In this document: in pieces, positions 1-12,520 of the stretch
How the letters are laid out: each line of letters begins with the position of its first letter
How positions within the stretch are numbered: position 1 is the stretch's first letter
Notes under the pieces: generated by a model
Seen by the model: only the letters and a program-made list of their open reading frames with translations
The model's database searches: none
Told to the model about the DNA's origin: nothing
Program-made: the position numbers and the translations under genes
NCBI GenBank assembly: GCA_014526335.1
Contig: JACTAT010000037.1
Span: 13,158,139-13,222,138 of the forward strand
Direction: 5' to 3'
DNA from: Chrysaora quinquecirrha
Taxonomy: Eukaryota > Cnidaria > Scyphozoa > Semaeostomeae > Pelagiidae
DNA: 64,000 bases

Positions 1-41
1 ATGTTTACGAGTCTTTCTCATCAGCTCTGCAGAATGATTAT

Positions 42-3000
42 CTACCATCTTCTTCTTCGCCCTCCCCATCGAATTCGTCCAATCTTCTGACCAAGTCTTA
101 CGCTAACCTTGGCTAACTTTGCTGCATGCACCGCACGAATTCTTGGGTCTTTTACTGCGCCATCTGCAATAAAACTTATCATCGTTAAGAAATTTAAATC
201 TATTTTTACAAGAATCCAGAAAAACTTGAGGACTGGAATTTTCCCTCTCGGATTTAGATTCAGATTAGAAGTGGGTGTTTGGGTTTTACCGTTACACGGT
301 TTTGCCAATATTTCTGCTCGGATTTTCGGTTTTTCTCGAAAAATTACGCGGTTTTTCGGTTTTCAAAATTTCGTCGGTGAACAGTATTACGGCATTTTTG
401 GATAATTTTTTCGGTTTTGACTAAGATTTGACGTTTTGGTACTGAATGCCGACTCCGTGAACCTGCAGGTTAGCCCGCAATGAAAACAAAATTGTTATTG
501 GAGGAAAACGTCTCAAAAACGTGAAGTGAATAGTAACAGTTGACGAACCTACAGTTTTAATAGATTCTCTGTGCAATTTTTGTGAAAACAGAGACTAAAA
601 TTGTGCCATACGGTTTTGTTAGAAATTTTGCACTGTTTTACGGTTTTCGAGCAAATTTTGAGCGGATTTACGGCTTCCAGACCCCCCAAACACCCCCTCG
701 ATTAGCGCATAGACACCGTACATCTTTCAACACACTCGGATCCTAGCCAAACGATCAAACACTGTTTGCCAAACATATGAAATTTTATTGTCAAGCAATA
801 TTTCACCGCTTGGCCTCGTTGCAAAAAATTTTCGTCAAACATTTTCTGCTTGCGTCAAGTATAAAATGTTTTTGTATTTAAAAAAAAAGTCATTGTCTAT
901 CAAATTCTGCTGGTGAAGCAATGTTCTGTGACGTGGCCAACGTTCAATCATCGCTCGATAACAAATGTCAAATGTTTGACAAACATAAAATAAATTCTTG
1001 TTACGACTATGTAAACGTTAATTACATTCTGTCTTTTGAACTTACATAGACAAAATCGAGCTGACTTTGCTATTGAAAGTGCCTTAACTTTTCGGGAATT
1101 CGAGGTATAAGAGTTTCTCTGAAGATTCTTGGATTTCCATTCTGCCCCTTCCTGCTTATTTCTACCCTTCGATAATTAGATGTTTTGTAAAACTCCAATC
1201 CCCTCCCCGCTAATCCAACTCCATCTGCACGTATTTTGTTATAAGAAAACCTTTACGAGAAACCCAGCCTCTCGAATGGCCAAAAATTTAAGAAACTTCA
1301 GTACTGGAATTTTTTTGCGAAGGAAACTTTTCACCTTAGACAGCGAAAAATTTTCTTTCATTTTCCGTGTTTTGTATACAATGAAGCATTTCTGTGACAA
1401 GCAGACAAACAGGAACCCATATGCATGCAAATACGATGGATAAATGGGTTTGGAACATCAATCAGATAGAAAAACTATGTTGCCAATATGAATATTCAAG
1501 AAACTCGTAAGAAACATTCAGTACTCAAAATCTGAAAAGTTTAAGAAACTTCCAGTACTGGATCAATTTTTTAGTTTATTACAAAAAAATACGTGTATCA
1601 CACAACTCTGTCTTTGCTTATTAACTAGTTGCTTTAAAAAAAGATTGCAATGTGCCAAATATGCCATTAAGAATTTAAGGTACCACTGAAATAATAAAAA
1701 TGAAAATATACCAATATCTTCTGGGTCTATTTCTGCAGGGACGTCATCCTGATATTCGAAATTATCAAGATCATCATCTTCATAATCATTGACCGGGTCT
1801 TCTTCTCTTGCATTAGCTTCGCCTACGATTAAAGCAAAATTCAAATGGCAAACTACCGCCTTGGTAAGGAATTATGCAATTCAAATTTACAAAAAACCTT
1901 CTCCTTGCTCGAAAATAATAATCAAGGATTGGAATAAACTCGGGAGTGAAGCTGCTACACGTTTTTTTTATAAGAACACTGAAATTGAAGAAAGCCATGT
2001 AATGTTCTTAATTTTTCCGATTTGAAGGCTCAAAATGTTCTTAACATGTTCTTAATTTTCTTGCTTTTTAAAAAGCTGTTGTTCTTCAAATTAGGTGACA
2101 ATTGCTACGAAAATGGACGCACATGTAAAAATGTAACATAGTCACAATTATTGATAGTTTACCTGTTTTCTAGAGAGGAGAACAGGACAGCGCCAATAAA
2201 TTCTAATTTTTCTAGCTTCACAAAGCCTTGTTATGTTCTTAACATGTTCTTCACTTTTCAGGCTCTGAAGCCTATGTTCTTATATACTTTGTTCTTATAA
2301 AAAAACGTGTACTGTAATTGCTTAAGTGTGAAACAATTTGGAAATAACATATGACAAACACGAAAGAATCAAACTGCTGTACATATAGTCCAAGCAGGAA
2401 GCTTAGCGAGTTGGGAGCGAGTTTCGGAGTTCATTAATAAACATTCTACACGTACAAGAACACTTGGTTACATTTCAGCCTGCCTGTTTCTTATCCTTGG
2501 ATCGATTTTTCACCAACAATCACCCCTTCCCCGCCCTTACACTTCTCAAATTTACGTATAAAGTGCGCTTCCACAAGAGTTTCACGCTGGTTAACATTGC
2601 CGAGGGACATTTCACTCCTCGAAACCGCGTACAAGATTCCCCTTGAAACAAAAGGATTTCCACGGGATTATTTTGAAAACAATAGAGATCCCAGCAAAGG
2701 GCGTTCGAGATTACAAGGAGTGAATTGCCTCTCGAACTTTGCCTGTATACACTATATTTTTATAAGAATATTGTTTATAAGAATATTCAGGCTCAGAATC
2801 ATCCTATTTTTAAGAATATTGTAAGAATATTGCTCAGCCTCAGCTCCCATATTTGTGTGTCATTTTTCAGCAGATGCCTGTTTTGCAATGTAAGAACGAA
2901 ACTGCATGATTGTTAACAACATTCTTATTGTTATAATAGTTCAATTTTTCTTTTGCTCTACCGTTTCCTCGCGATGAGATAACTGTTCTTTAAACCATGT

Positions 3001-3284
3001 TCCCATGAAACCATATCAAGTTTGAAAAAATAAGAATACTTTAAGAATATATTCAGGCTCAAAACGAACATTTCTTAAGAATATGGAGGGTGCACAAAAT
3101 TTATAGTATTCTTATAAAAAAAAGAGTGTACTTGCTTGTAGATAAGAAACTGATGAGAATAGGCTTGTAGATAAGAATGGTTCCAAGTGCACACAAAATC
3201 GTTAAGCATAAGAGAATATCAACGTTTCTTACCTTTAAGGGCGATGACGAAGAAAACCACACAAATCACAAGAAACAGCTTCAT
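42..3284 (-). CDS. Gene A: secreted acidic-pro / cationic-tail peptide precursor (antimicrobial-peptide-like), 3 exons
   Basis: Three exons join in frame (phase 1 at both introns): 3284-3233, 1822-1712, 163-42, giving 94 codons and a TAG stop. Residues 1-17 form a hydrophobic signal peptide (MKLFLVICVVFFVIALK). Residues 24-55 hold 17 Asp/Glu and no Lys/Arg. Residues 57-94 hold 13 Lys/Arg and one acidic residue (net about +12), with no cysteine, and end in RWGGRRRRW. Splice sites are canonical (gtaag donor after exon 1, gtata after exon 2, cag acceptor before exon 3). Signal, acidic pro-piece and cationic linear tail is the plan of charge-balanced antimicrobial precursors such as Hydra arminins; I infer function from this plan only, as I recognise no sequence homologue. 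A paralogue lies inverted at 13676-15029. Both introns hold MITE sequence. A histone-like or matrix peptide role is the alternative. Confidence 0.72.
1958..2309. mobile_element. TA-flanked MITE, TTCTTA/GTTCTTA subfamily
   Basis: Termini CACGTTTTTTTTATAAGAAC and its complement, each bordered by TA, enclose about 350 bp. The word GTTCTTA(A) recurs at several internal places (near 2007, 2035, 2050, 2233, 2246). It lies in intron 1 of gene A. A TA target duplication suggests Tc1/mariner-type mobilisation. A sister copy is at 56530-56896. Confidence 0.75.
2750..3128. mobile_element. TA-flanked MITE, ATATTCTTA subfamily
   Basis: Begins TA-CACTATATTTTTATAAG and ends CTTATAAAAAAAAGAGTG-TA. Internal AATATTCTTA/TAAGAATATT words recur many times with GGCTCAG spacers. 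An inverted sister copy of the same length lies at 5671-6050. It sits in intron 1 of gene A, about 100 bp from the signal-peptide exon. Confidence 0.75.
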
Positions 3285-3289
3285 GTCGG

Positions 3290-4380
3290 CAAACTAGAAT
3301 CTACAAAAAGCCAGAAGTTTAAAAGTGCTACAATTATTCAAGATTTATGAATAACCAAATGCCAAAGGGATATGAAATTTGCAGTATTAAGAAATATGCT
3401 TACCAATCCACACGACCAAGTGTAGAAAAATGTTTCCACCAAGTGAGCCAGCCCAAGCGACTGAAAGTGACACTTTCCTCAAATGAGCTTGCTTTTATGC
3501 TGCCCAACAAAAACAATGGACAAATGATTCGAAACTAGAGTTTTTGTTACAGTTATTTTCCGTATTCAGTAATTATTAGTAATGTTACTGTTTAGTCTTT
3601 CTTTGCATTCAAAACAAAATTCCTTTAGTTCATGAGATGTGAAAATCTGGGGGTTGTTTTAGCCTTCAAGCTGAGGTACATAATACCGGTGTTTCGTTCC
3701 AACTCAACATCTACGTAACAAACTTTGACTTGCGTTTGCCACTACAGACTGAATTTCCTTTTTCTCGCGTCAAAATTTCGAAGTAAAGTACACTCATTTC
3801 TAATAAAAAACTTTGGTCCACCAAGAATGCACTTGGGCACTTTTAACATAGTAAAAGTGTCTTGGAGAGTTCCCCACCTTACCAAGAACGAAACTTTAGA
3901 AAAAAGACTTCTTTCAATTGACTATGGACTATGTAATATACTATTTTTGAGTAAAACACATTGAGAAAATAGATGCACAACTGTTAAGTTTTCTTAGGTT
4001 TTAGTTGCCCTATTTGAGAAGAGTTTCTTGAAATGGGCTTCCGCGACCCCCTGCACAGATTAAGACATCTTGATCTACTAAACAGTAAATCCACTCATTC
4101 GATTATTCAACAAAATAGTTTTAGCGTTTTAAAAGATTTTCTGACCCCACACCTCAAGAAATAAGCTTTAGGAGATGGAATTTAAATTCGGGTTAGGATT
4201 CTGGCGTTTGCGTTTCACTGCACCAGCCCCGACGGCTCTCGTTTTGGAGCCCCCCTCCTTCTTTATTACGTTTTTCATACAACAATTGAATTTCCATCAA
4301 AATTCATGCACTGTAAGGAGCAATCTTGATGTTTTCGTAAAATTTGACACCAATTAGGTCTGAGTAAAATCTGAAAAATT
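3290..4380. other. Upstream flank of gene A, no gene recognised
   Basis: AT-rich sequence that should contain the gene A promoter. I see no convincing TATA box, exon or repeat. Short ORFs here show no family motif or codon structure. Confidence 0.4.
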
Positions 4381-4384
4381 AAAC

Positions 4385-5100
4385 GAACAAGCTACAAAGT
4401 TTTCCGGACTTTTTATGATCAGAAATGACCAGTTTTTTTCAAAGCCGTATCCATAGGTACAATACGCAGCAAAAAACCACCGAAAAAAGTGAGTATCAAA
4501 CACAGACCACAGACAGCAAAAGAATGCCACGGCATCACGCATAATAACCCACCGCAGTAGTGCTTATCCACCACAGTACGCAATAAATACCACCACACCA
4601 AGCATAATAACCCGCCACAGTAGTGCTTATCTACCACATTACACAATAAACACCACCACACCAAGCATAATAACCCACCACAACAAGCATAATAACCCAC
4701 CACAGTAGTGCTTATCCATCGCATTACACAATAAACACCATCACACCAAGTATAATAACCCGCCACAACAAGAATAATAACCCACCACAGTAGTGCTTAT
4801 CCACCACAGTACGCAAAAAGCACCACCACAACAAGCATAATGACCCACCACATCAAGCATAATAACCCACGACAGTAGAGCTTATCCAACACAGTACACA
4901 ATAAACACCACCACAACAAGCATAATAACCGACCACATCAAGTATAATAATCCACCACAGTACGCAAATTATACCACCGCAGTAGAGCTTATCCAATACA
5001 GTACGCAAAAAAACACCACCACAGTACGCAAAATACACCACCACAGTAGTGCATATCCACCACAGTAGTGCGTATAGATTCGGCAGCGTGTCTCTCTTAG
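4385..5100 (-). repeat. Mobile minisatellite element, copy 1 (minus orientation)
   Basis: Tandem units of roughly 20-40 bp built from CTACTGTGGTGG, GTTATTATGC and GTACTGTGGTGG words (read on the minus strand) fill 4537-5075. One flank (4385-4535) matches the non-repetitive flank of the copies at 55.4-56.2 and 57.1-57.6 kb; the other ends in a TATAGATTCG word shared with 55420. Shared unique flanks mean the array moves as one element. Confidence 0.8.
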
Positions 5101-5670
5101 CGAACCTACTTATCTACTTTTAGACTTAGTTGGACTATCTCGGATATAGTTAACCACGCTAGCCACGCAAAGCGACAATACCCTTTAGAAATATGCGGAA
5201 ATATGTAAGAAATGCTTTGAACAGTGACATGTATTCATTATTGTTGAATAAGGAAAAATGGAAAATAATCTAAAATTTCATTTTCTTGTTTCAACTTTTC
5301 CTCAGGCTGAAATATTCGCAAGCTGTTCTTGACTTATACACCTTTTCGATGAATCGCCGCCATTATGACAATTTGAGTAGCAGTTGATGATTTTGACCCG
5401 CCAAGTCAGGAGTGGTCGTTCGGTACAAAAAATGTTAAGCAAATTTTAAGCAGTTTTTGGGGCTGAAATGTCCAAAATTTCAAGCAACTTTGAGGAAACG
5501 AAACTGTATATTTCAAGCGTTATTTTTAGCAAATTAAGAAAATGTGCAAGAAACTTTTACCATAGTAAAGGTGCCTAAATTCAAAATGTCTGCAAAATAG
5601 GCAAGTGAAGGAACATTCGCATTGACAGTCTCTCTTTGGATCATTATAAAGACATTTTGCTACTTTTTTA

Positions 5671-6050
5671 CACTCTTTTTTTTATAAGAATATTATAAAT
5701 TTTGCCCAGCCTCAATTTTCTTAAGAAATGTTCGTTTTAAGCCTGAATATATTCTTAAAGTATTCTTATTTTTTCAAACATGATATGGTTTCAGGGGAAC
5801 ATAACTAAAAGAAAAATTATCTCATTACGAGGAAATGGTGGGGGAAAGAAAAAATCAACTATTATAACAATAAGAATTGTGTTTAGCAATCACGAAGTTT
5901 CGTTTTAACATTGCGAAACAGGCAACTGCTCAAAAATGAGACACAAATAATGCGAGCTGAGGCTGAACAATATTCTTACAATATTCTTAAAAATTGGATG
6001 ATTCTGAGCCTGAATATTCTTATAAACAATATTCTTATAAAAAAAGAGTG
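5671..6050. mobile_element. TA-flanked MITE, ATATTCTTA subfamily (inverted sister of 2750-3128)
   Basis: TA-CACTCTTTTTTTTATAAG at the left and CTTATAAAAAAAGAGTG-TA at the right. The interior is the reverse complement of the 2750-3128 copy (GGATGATTCTGAGCCTGAAT here). The two copies flank the gene A 5' region and a minisatellite. Confidence 0.75.
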
Positions 6051-6238
6051 TATAACAGTTCGAATCAAGGAAATGAAACTTGCAATTTTCGGTTATAATT
6101 TTCCTCATTCAGCAAGTATGAGTAATGTTACTGTTCAAAGATTTTCTTAAAAATTCATGAAATTGTAAAGGGTATTAGAGCTGTGTGTGGTTAACAATAT
6201 TCGTTAGCCCAACAAAGGCCAAAAGTAGATTAAATTTA

Positions 6239-6607
6239 CACTTTTTTTCAATAAGCAACTTGACTTTTGTCCAGCCCTCAAAGTTGCTTTAAATTTTAGA
6301 CATTTCAGCACTAAAAGTTGCTTAAACGTTGCTTAGCATTTTTGTACCTAGCCACCACCCCTGACATCGCGGGTCAAAATCGTCATCTGTTAGGCCTACA
6401 ACACGACTTTGGGAGACAGTAAGTGGAAAACTTTAGCTAACGAACAAGAACGAACAGTTTCCAAATAACAAGAAAGAGTATGAGCTTGGTTGTTTGACGT
6501 CTTAGTTGCTTACAGTAGTTCAATTGAGCCCTCAAGTTGCTTAATGTTAAGGTCAGTTCAGCCGTACCGTAGTTGCTTATTGAGCGGTTGCTTATTTAAA
6601 AAAAGTG
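6239..6607. mobile_element. TA-flanked MITE, TTGCTTA subfamily
   Basis: TA-CACTTTTTTTCAATAAGCAA to TTGCTTATTTAAAAAAAGTG-TA. GTTGCTTA/TAAGCAAC words recur inside with CAGCCCTCAAAG and CAGTTCAGCC spacers. Relatives are at 14500-14881, 15853-16128 and 39800-39985. Confidence 0.75.
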
Positions 6608-6612
6608 TATTG

Positions 6613-6815
6613 TGATGTTTGGTCCTAAGACCGTTCTTGAGGGTTCCAGTATTCGTAATCGAGTTGAGAAATCACACAAAAGTTCAATAACACAACATAA
6701 CAAATTTCTAAATAACAGCAAGCGTAACTAAAAAATTCTGAAAGCAACCATTATTCGACTTGTTTACGACTACTGGAACCATCAAGAACGGTCTTAGGAC
6801 CAAACATCCCAATAT
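6613..6815. mobile_element. Short inverted-repeat MITE
   Basis: The word GATGTTTGGTCCTAAGACCG at 6614 returns inverted near 6790-6812; the arms (about 50 bp) also share a TTCCAGTA(T/G)TCGTAA block. The loop is about 100 bp. It abuts the preceding MITE. Confidence 0.65.
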
Positions 6816-6899
6816 AACTAAGAGGGAAGGGAAGGGGTGGACATAAGACAGGAGTCGGGACAATCTTTAGAAATTAAGAAGTAGGTGGTTAAACTAAAA

Positions 6900-8240
6900 T
6901 AAGATACCTATCCAAGGAGCATACATGTGCACTTTTCTACTGAAGAAACGACGAGTTTTGCTTGGATTGTTTCAATGAGTGATTGTGACAGCATAGATGG
7001 AGTTCCTCGTGGGTTTGCTCTGCATTTAATAAAAATTTACAACAAGATTTTGAATTTTGATTTTTCATTTGCTAATTATAGGGGTCAGAATAATTACGTG
7101 GAGTGGGAAAGTCTGTGGTTTAAACAAAAAAACAGGGGTATGGTGGGACTTGTGGGCACAAAAAATCATTCCTCGGAAGAAAACATCACGGTTCTTAAAG
7201 AAATAGTCATTGCAGAAATAAAGCTAGGGATCCAGATCGCTAAACAAAATCCAAACCACGTCAAGGACAGAGCCCTGGTTCATAACCTGGGGGGAGGGGG
7301 CTCAGTACGCAAGAGCATTTGCTCCTTCCGAAGCCTTAAAACGGTAAAAGTGGCTACTGTCCTCAGCTCTGCACAATGATTTCATATAGAACCGTTCGTC
7401 GTAGACTTATTACCTGAGTCGTAGCTATCGCTATTGAATTGAATGGCTGGACGCTCAAACTGAAGCAAACAACAACAACGTCAATTCAATTCAATGTGAG
7501 CGAAAGCTAGGGACTTGCGACAAGTCTACGTTCGTCGAACATAAGAGCGTCATGAATTAAGAATGTGGTTTCTGGGCGTATCATTTTCGATTTACACTGG
7601 ACTTAGATTATAAGCTCCTTGAGCACTGAAAGGGAATTTAAGTGAGTATCGATATTTTGTCTTGCATCCTTTTAAAAATTTAAGGTCTTCTCAAAAATTA
7701 TGTTACACAGACAATCTTGGACTTGGAACAAGGGGGAACTTCATAGATAATAGCAGGACTATTTAGGCTGTTTCAATATATTTTGTCCAAGATTGTAGAT
7801 GAATCCTTCGTGAGCGCTTTTGCAGCGAAAATTAGATGTCGTTTCTCACCCAGCACAACGTGATGTGCAGTAACGCGGAGGATGTTCAGTATAGTGGAGG
7901 GTGCCACTGCAAAGTAAGCGAAAAATTGTCGTGGTAAAGCAAGACAACAGTTGTTCGAAACAACATTGTAACGGGGGAGAAGGAGGAACTCATAAATAAT
8001 AGCGGAACCATTTATGCTGTTTCGACGAAAAGTCGAATAAAATTCAGTACTATAGCATGTACTTTGCAATGCAAAAAATTCGCCTGACCTATGGGAAAGC
8101 GAGTGTAGCTGCCCCTTCGAACTCATATTTTCTTGTTGTTTTTTAGTAATTTCCTGCAGATAATTTACCCAGAAAGTCCAAGGCAACGCCAGAAACGATA
8201 ATTTACATAGTTTTGAATATAAACATGAGTAGAATTTTGC
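6900..8240. other. Region without a supported gene; repeat fragments
   Basis: A plus-strand ORF at 6927-7379 (150 codons) has no recognisable domain and may be chance. About 7397-7530 is an inverted-repeat MITE (CGTAGACTTATTAC against GACAAGTCTACG) related to the element at 26678-27180. About 7560-8080 resembles the repeat sequence at 53.9-54.3 kb (ATCTTGGAC...AACAAGG words). Confidence 0.4.
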
Positions 8241-8561
8241 TGAAATAATTCAGACGTCGCACTTAAGTCGAGTTAAATTCAATTATTTGAATTGAGTCCA
8301 TGTTAAATCCATCGTCTGAATCCAACTGTCGCGTTTAAGTTAAACTTGAGTTAAGTTTATGTTGCCAACATAGATTTAATATGATAAACGCGACTTGGAT
8401 TCAGACGTCGCACTTTACCCTAGTTAAATTTAATTAAAATTCTCACTGGTCCGTGTTTTGTCTGTGGAAGTTTGATGTGGGCATGCGCATCAAAAGTCGC
8501 GCCAACTTCCACTTCAGAACTCTTCTGAACAAGATGGCGCGTAACAGCAGAAACACGTACC

Positions 8562-8720
8562 GGTAGATCTCGGAAGTGCTCATGAGACTTAGAAAATTTC
8601 TCGGAAACTAAATCTAAAACAAAAGGTGGTGTCAAGGATCGATCTCACGACCTCATGATTCACGTAACAGGCACTAATCCACTGAGCTACCGAAGCGCTG
8701 CCGAAACACCGTGATTTTAT
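8562..8720 (-). mobile_element. tRNA-like SINE fragment
   Basis: The minus strand reads GGTAGCTCAGTGGATTAGTG, a good A-box, followed about 30 bases later by a degraded B-box (GAGGTCGTGAGATCGATCC region). Inverted copies of the word GCACTTCCGAGATCTACCG flank it at 8563 and 8936. It sits inside the Harbinger element, upstream of its ORF1. The B-box is too degraded for a functional tRNA. Confidence 0.4.
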
Positions 8721-8979
8721 TGATGTGATGAACGGAATATATAGATATTGATATTGAATATAGCTGTTGCCAGACAGACAACCCTATTTCCACCCTGAAC
8801 CCTATGTTGGCCGGGCCCTAAACCCTGGTTGGGAACAAAGAAGACGGGGGTATGCGTGTGTGAAGCGCCTTCGGCGCTTCATTATATTCCTCCTCCGCTT
8901 CAATATCCCTGCTATACTGTATATTACGGGATGAGCACTTCCGAGATCTACCGATATCTGCAGAAACGATAACGAGTAT

Positions 8980-10034
8980 TTGGAAGATTCTGTCAACGAA
9001 TCTGAGCACGAGGAAGAGCAAGCTTCAGATCTTGAAAATTTTGAAGAAGAATGGTCGGAAGGCGAAGCCCTTGATACTGTCACTGTTGTTAACACGAAGG
9101 AAAGCTGTGCACTTCCTGGAAAGGTTGGGCCTAAGAAGGCTAAGAAAAAAGGCAAGGCTGGAAGAAAGGCTCAGTGGAGTGATAGCTGCACAGATGACCT
9201 CATCGACATTATTTGCAGCAATGATGTTTTCCAGAAGAAGCTCATATTTACGAATGTGAAGACGGCAAGAAATGGCATTTATTACTCGAAGATAATGACA
9301 GAACTTAAACAACGCTGTGAAAGGAGACAAGAATTATTCCCATTTGATATCAGACAGATAAGAGAAAATTTAAAAGATGCGTGTCAGAGTGCAAAAGGCG
9401 TCTCTGGTAATGAAAACTGCATCAGGAATAAAAGGTTCCAAGAAGAGAAAGGTCATAGTAAATGGTTTAATTGTCTGCTGCCACTTGTGCAGTCTCGAGC
9501 ATCTTGTCAGCCAGATCAAGCAATTGATCCAAGTTCTAATCTGAAAAGAAAGATCTGCCAAAATGAAGAGAACTCCCCTTCTACTTCAAATGGTAGTTTC
9601 AGTGCAGATGATGAGGTAGGGGATATAGAAACGACAGGAGAAAGTTCGAAGTCTGCCAAAGAATTGTTTGTACCACATAAAGGAGGTAAAAGAAACAAGA
9701 AGGCAATAGATGAAACCATTCGTCAGGTTTTAGAAAAATTTCAAGTAAGCTAGAAGAAGACCCAACTAATAAGCTGCTAAAATATTTTGAAAAGGAAAAC
9801 GAGAATGCAAGACAGCATGAAATGAGAATGTTTTCACTGATGTATGGAAATGGCAGGCCAAGTGGCATGGATAATTTTCAACAACAGCAAACCGGTTTCA
9901 ATGGTCAGATGCAGTTTCATGGAAGAGAGTTCAACTGCAATCCAGTCAACATACAACAAGGAACCCAATTTCATGGTTTCTCCAACATGCTTAATGAAGT
10001 TGATGAGAACGTTAACTGTTATCAAGAACTATAA
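8980..10034 (+). pseudogene. Harbinger ORF1-like Myb/SANT DNA-binding protein, frameshifted
   Basis: An open frame at 8980-9753 (257 codons) starts with an acidic stretch, then a Lys-rich basic patch (KKAKKKGKAGRK), then a trihelix/Myb-like segment with WSDSCTDDLIDIIC and a tract including KIMTELKQRC and FPFDIRQIRENLKDACQSAKG. This is the usual layout of the DNA-binding partner protein of PIF/Harbinger transposons. The coding potential continues in another frame after about 9750 (KLEEDPTNKLLKYFEKENEN, then a Gln/Asn-rich tail to 10034), so a frameshift or missed splice breaks it. It converges on the transposase remnant starting at 10100 on the other strand. It is part of the transposon, not a host gene, unless domesticated; the break argues against that. 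Confidence 0.6.
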
Positions 10035-10099
10035 AACTTTACATAAACAGAAAACATTATCCCCTTTAGTGGTATTTGCAAATGTCACAGTCATTTTCA

Positions 10100-10480
10100 C
10101 TAGTTGTCTTTTTGTTTCTCCTTAAAAAACTTGCATTTCAAAGCATCTCGTATTGTTGATGCTCTCTTGTTGCTATCTCTAACCCTGTTGCATCCAGTCA
10201 TATGGAGCATATCACGTACAACTGCTGAAGGTCTTCTCTCATTTCCCTTTTCATCCAAGTGAAGGTCCCACTTCCTCAAGTTCACATCACCTTGCTCAAT
10301 ACAAACGTTGTGCAATATAACACATGCAAGTGTCATTGCCTTCACTGTTTCGACATTGCTCTCACAAGTTTTTGATAGAATCCTCCACCTCCCTTCAACT
10401 TGCCAAAAGCTCCTCAGTCACCATCCGGCTCTACTGAGTCTATAGTTGAAGTAACTCTGCTCAGCTGACAATGTAGCTTG
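10100..10480 (-). pseudogene. HARBI1-type transposase, C-terminal remnant
   Basis: The minus-strand reading carries the PIF/Harbinger transposase C-terminus: a FGKLKGRWRIL-like motif (slightly frame-broken near 10400), then TLACVILHNVCIEQGD, then a basic tail. In this family the FG-LK-RW-IL block sits next to the third catalytic acidic residue and the LHN block closes the nuclease domain. A single-base slip separates the two blocks, so it is not an intact gene. Upstream coding sequence is interrupted at about 10480 by a foldback element. Confidence 0.7.
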
Positions 10481-12520
10481 GGCGGTCTGGCGCCACAATT
10501 GCATGGTGTCTACCAAATCAAAAGGGCCCGGTTCAGGGTGCTGCAGATAAAGTTTCTGAACCACACCCACTAATAAAGAATTCACCTTAAATACGCTTAG
10601 TCAATATTAGTTATTAATTGATAGATGTGCTGAGGGGGAACTATGCTTGCATTTCAATTTGAGAAACATACTTTGCACTTTTTCGTTTTTCGAGTTTCAA
10701 CGTCTGCAAACTTGAAACTCGGGGAGGACTAAATCTGCCGCCCACCAAATTTTGATTGCTAGACCCTCTAAAACGGCTATTTTATCAATTTTAGCACCTC
10801 ATCTTTGGAATGAAAGAAATAGTATAGCCACGAAAAAGAGAAGGAAAACCTTAGAATTTCAAAATAAAACTGTAGAAACATTACAGTAGGTATAATGATC
10901 GGCTTTGCTCTGGTGAAGATTCAACCATCTTGTTTGCTATGATAAGGAGAATGATTTTGCATGTGATTTTGCCGTCGCACGACGCACGGCACGAAACGAT
11001 TTTAATATCCATCCGCTTTTGAATTGGCTCACGAAAACTGTACATACCGGTCATTGTGGGGCTCTACCCATCACTGTAATAATTCGATGCATGTAAATTA
11101 TCTTCTTGAAATTTCACGGAAAGGGCCCGTAATTTTTCTGTAACGTTCATCTATTAGAGGCGATAAGCTGGTAAGGAAACTCTTTCTCTCGGCATTTGCT
11201 CGCAGTTAGCAACCCCCTAACTGTTATTGATACCTAACTTGTCGGCAGCTGTGGAAAGTGGATGCTAGTATTCGTCGGCAAGCTATGTGCTGAACGCTTT
11301 CCCGACATTTGCCGACACTTTTTTTGTTTCTTTTGATTTGCAACATCTCTTGCCCTTAGTTAGTATTGCCGAAAAATTCCGTTCTTCTCCAATTTGCCGA
11401 CGGACGGCTTGCCTGGGGGGGTGTCACACCCCCACACCCCCCGTAGCTACGGCCCTGTTTCCTTCTTTATGAGAAATAGCAGGGAAGTTGCCTGAATTGA
11501 GATCATCATAGACATTGGTTGATTGAAAGATAATACTATCGTGTGAGTTACCAGGATACCCACAGCTTCCCCATACAAATCTGTACTTTGCATCAACAAA
11601 TGCCATAAGAACTACAGAAAAAAAGTTCTTAAAATTGTGATATTCCTTAGCTGCTTCTGCACCCCTGACAGGGCATATTTTAACATATGTACTGGTGGGC
11701 CATTTGGCCCACCAGGCCCCACAAGCTGGCCCACCACTGACGACAATTTTGCCAAATTGGCCCACCACTGTGGGGGCCCTTTGCCCAATCTAGTAAATGA
11801 CCTGGAGTTGTTTCGATACAATAAAACTGAAACACGTTTTATTTTTACTACAAAACTTTATTGAAAACATAAAAAAGTTGTTCACTTCTCCAAAAGAAAT
11901 AATTGATGCCAGCAGGGAATTGGTCTGTGATGTTTTGTAGGGCCCCACAATGACCGATATCTACAGTTTTCGTGAGCCAATTCTAAAAACGGATGGATAT
12001 GACAATCGTTTCGTGCCGTGCGTCGTGCGACGGCTGGAACCACACGCAAAATCATTCTCCTTATCTCGCATAGCAAACAAGATGGTTGAATCTTCAGTTT
12101 TATTTAGAAATGCTAAGGTTTTGCATCACTTTTTTGTGGGTTTACTATTTCTTTAATTCCAAAGATGAGTTGCTCAAATTGCTAAAATAGATGTTTTAGA
12201 GGGTCTAGCAACCAAAATTTTCTTCGCCGCCCAACCATGGTGGGCGGCAGTTTTGGTATTCCCCCTTGAATTTTGCAGACATCTAAACTCAAAACAGCGA
12301 AAAAGTGCAAAAGTATGTTTCTCAAATTGAAATACAAGCATAGTTCCCCTCAGCACATCTATCAGTTAATATCTAATATCGGCTGAGCGTATTTAAGATG
12401 AATTCTTTATCAGTGGAGTGGTTCATAAACTTTATCTGCCCCCCTCAACCGGGCCCTTTTGATTTGCTAGCTACCCTGCAATTGTGGTGCCAGACCGCCC
12501 TGCATCTCTGTGGGCTTTCT
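10480..12520. repeat. Long inverted repeat arms (about 0.6 kb each) nested in the Harbinger element
   Basis: Sequence 10480-11110 returns in reverse complement at about 11930-12520: for example GGGCGGTCTGGCGCCACAAT on the left against the complementary block near 12495, and a shared CACGACGCACGGCACGAAAC region (10978 against 12030). The arms differ by scattered substitutions, so they are old. The centre (about 11.1-11.9 kb) holds the transposase core fragment, suggesting two oppositely oriented copies of one MITE in the transposase gene rather than a single foldback. A possible terminal word TGGTGGGCCA occurs at 11690 and 12580. Confidence 0.6.
11462..11690 (-). pseudogene. HARBI1-type transposase, DDE core fragment
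   Basis: Minus-strand translation gives a DDE_Tnp_4-like core with AFVDAKYRFVW and GYPGNSHDSIIFQST, the region around the second catalytic Asp of PIF/Harbinger nucleases. It is in the same orientation as the C-terminal remnant at 10100-10480 and most likely the same gene, split by repeats. Flanks are repeat DNA (GTGGGCCA-rich palindromes near 11700 and a C-rich palindrome near 11430), so no complete ORF exists. Confidence 0.6.

Noticed and set aside
6927..7379. 150-codon plus-strand ORF as a gene
   Set aside because: No domain, signal or splice pattern is visible and the surroundings are repeats; length alone is not convincing.
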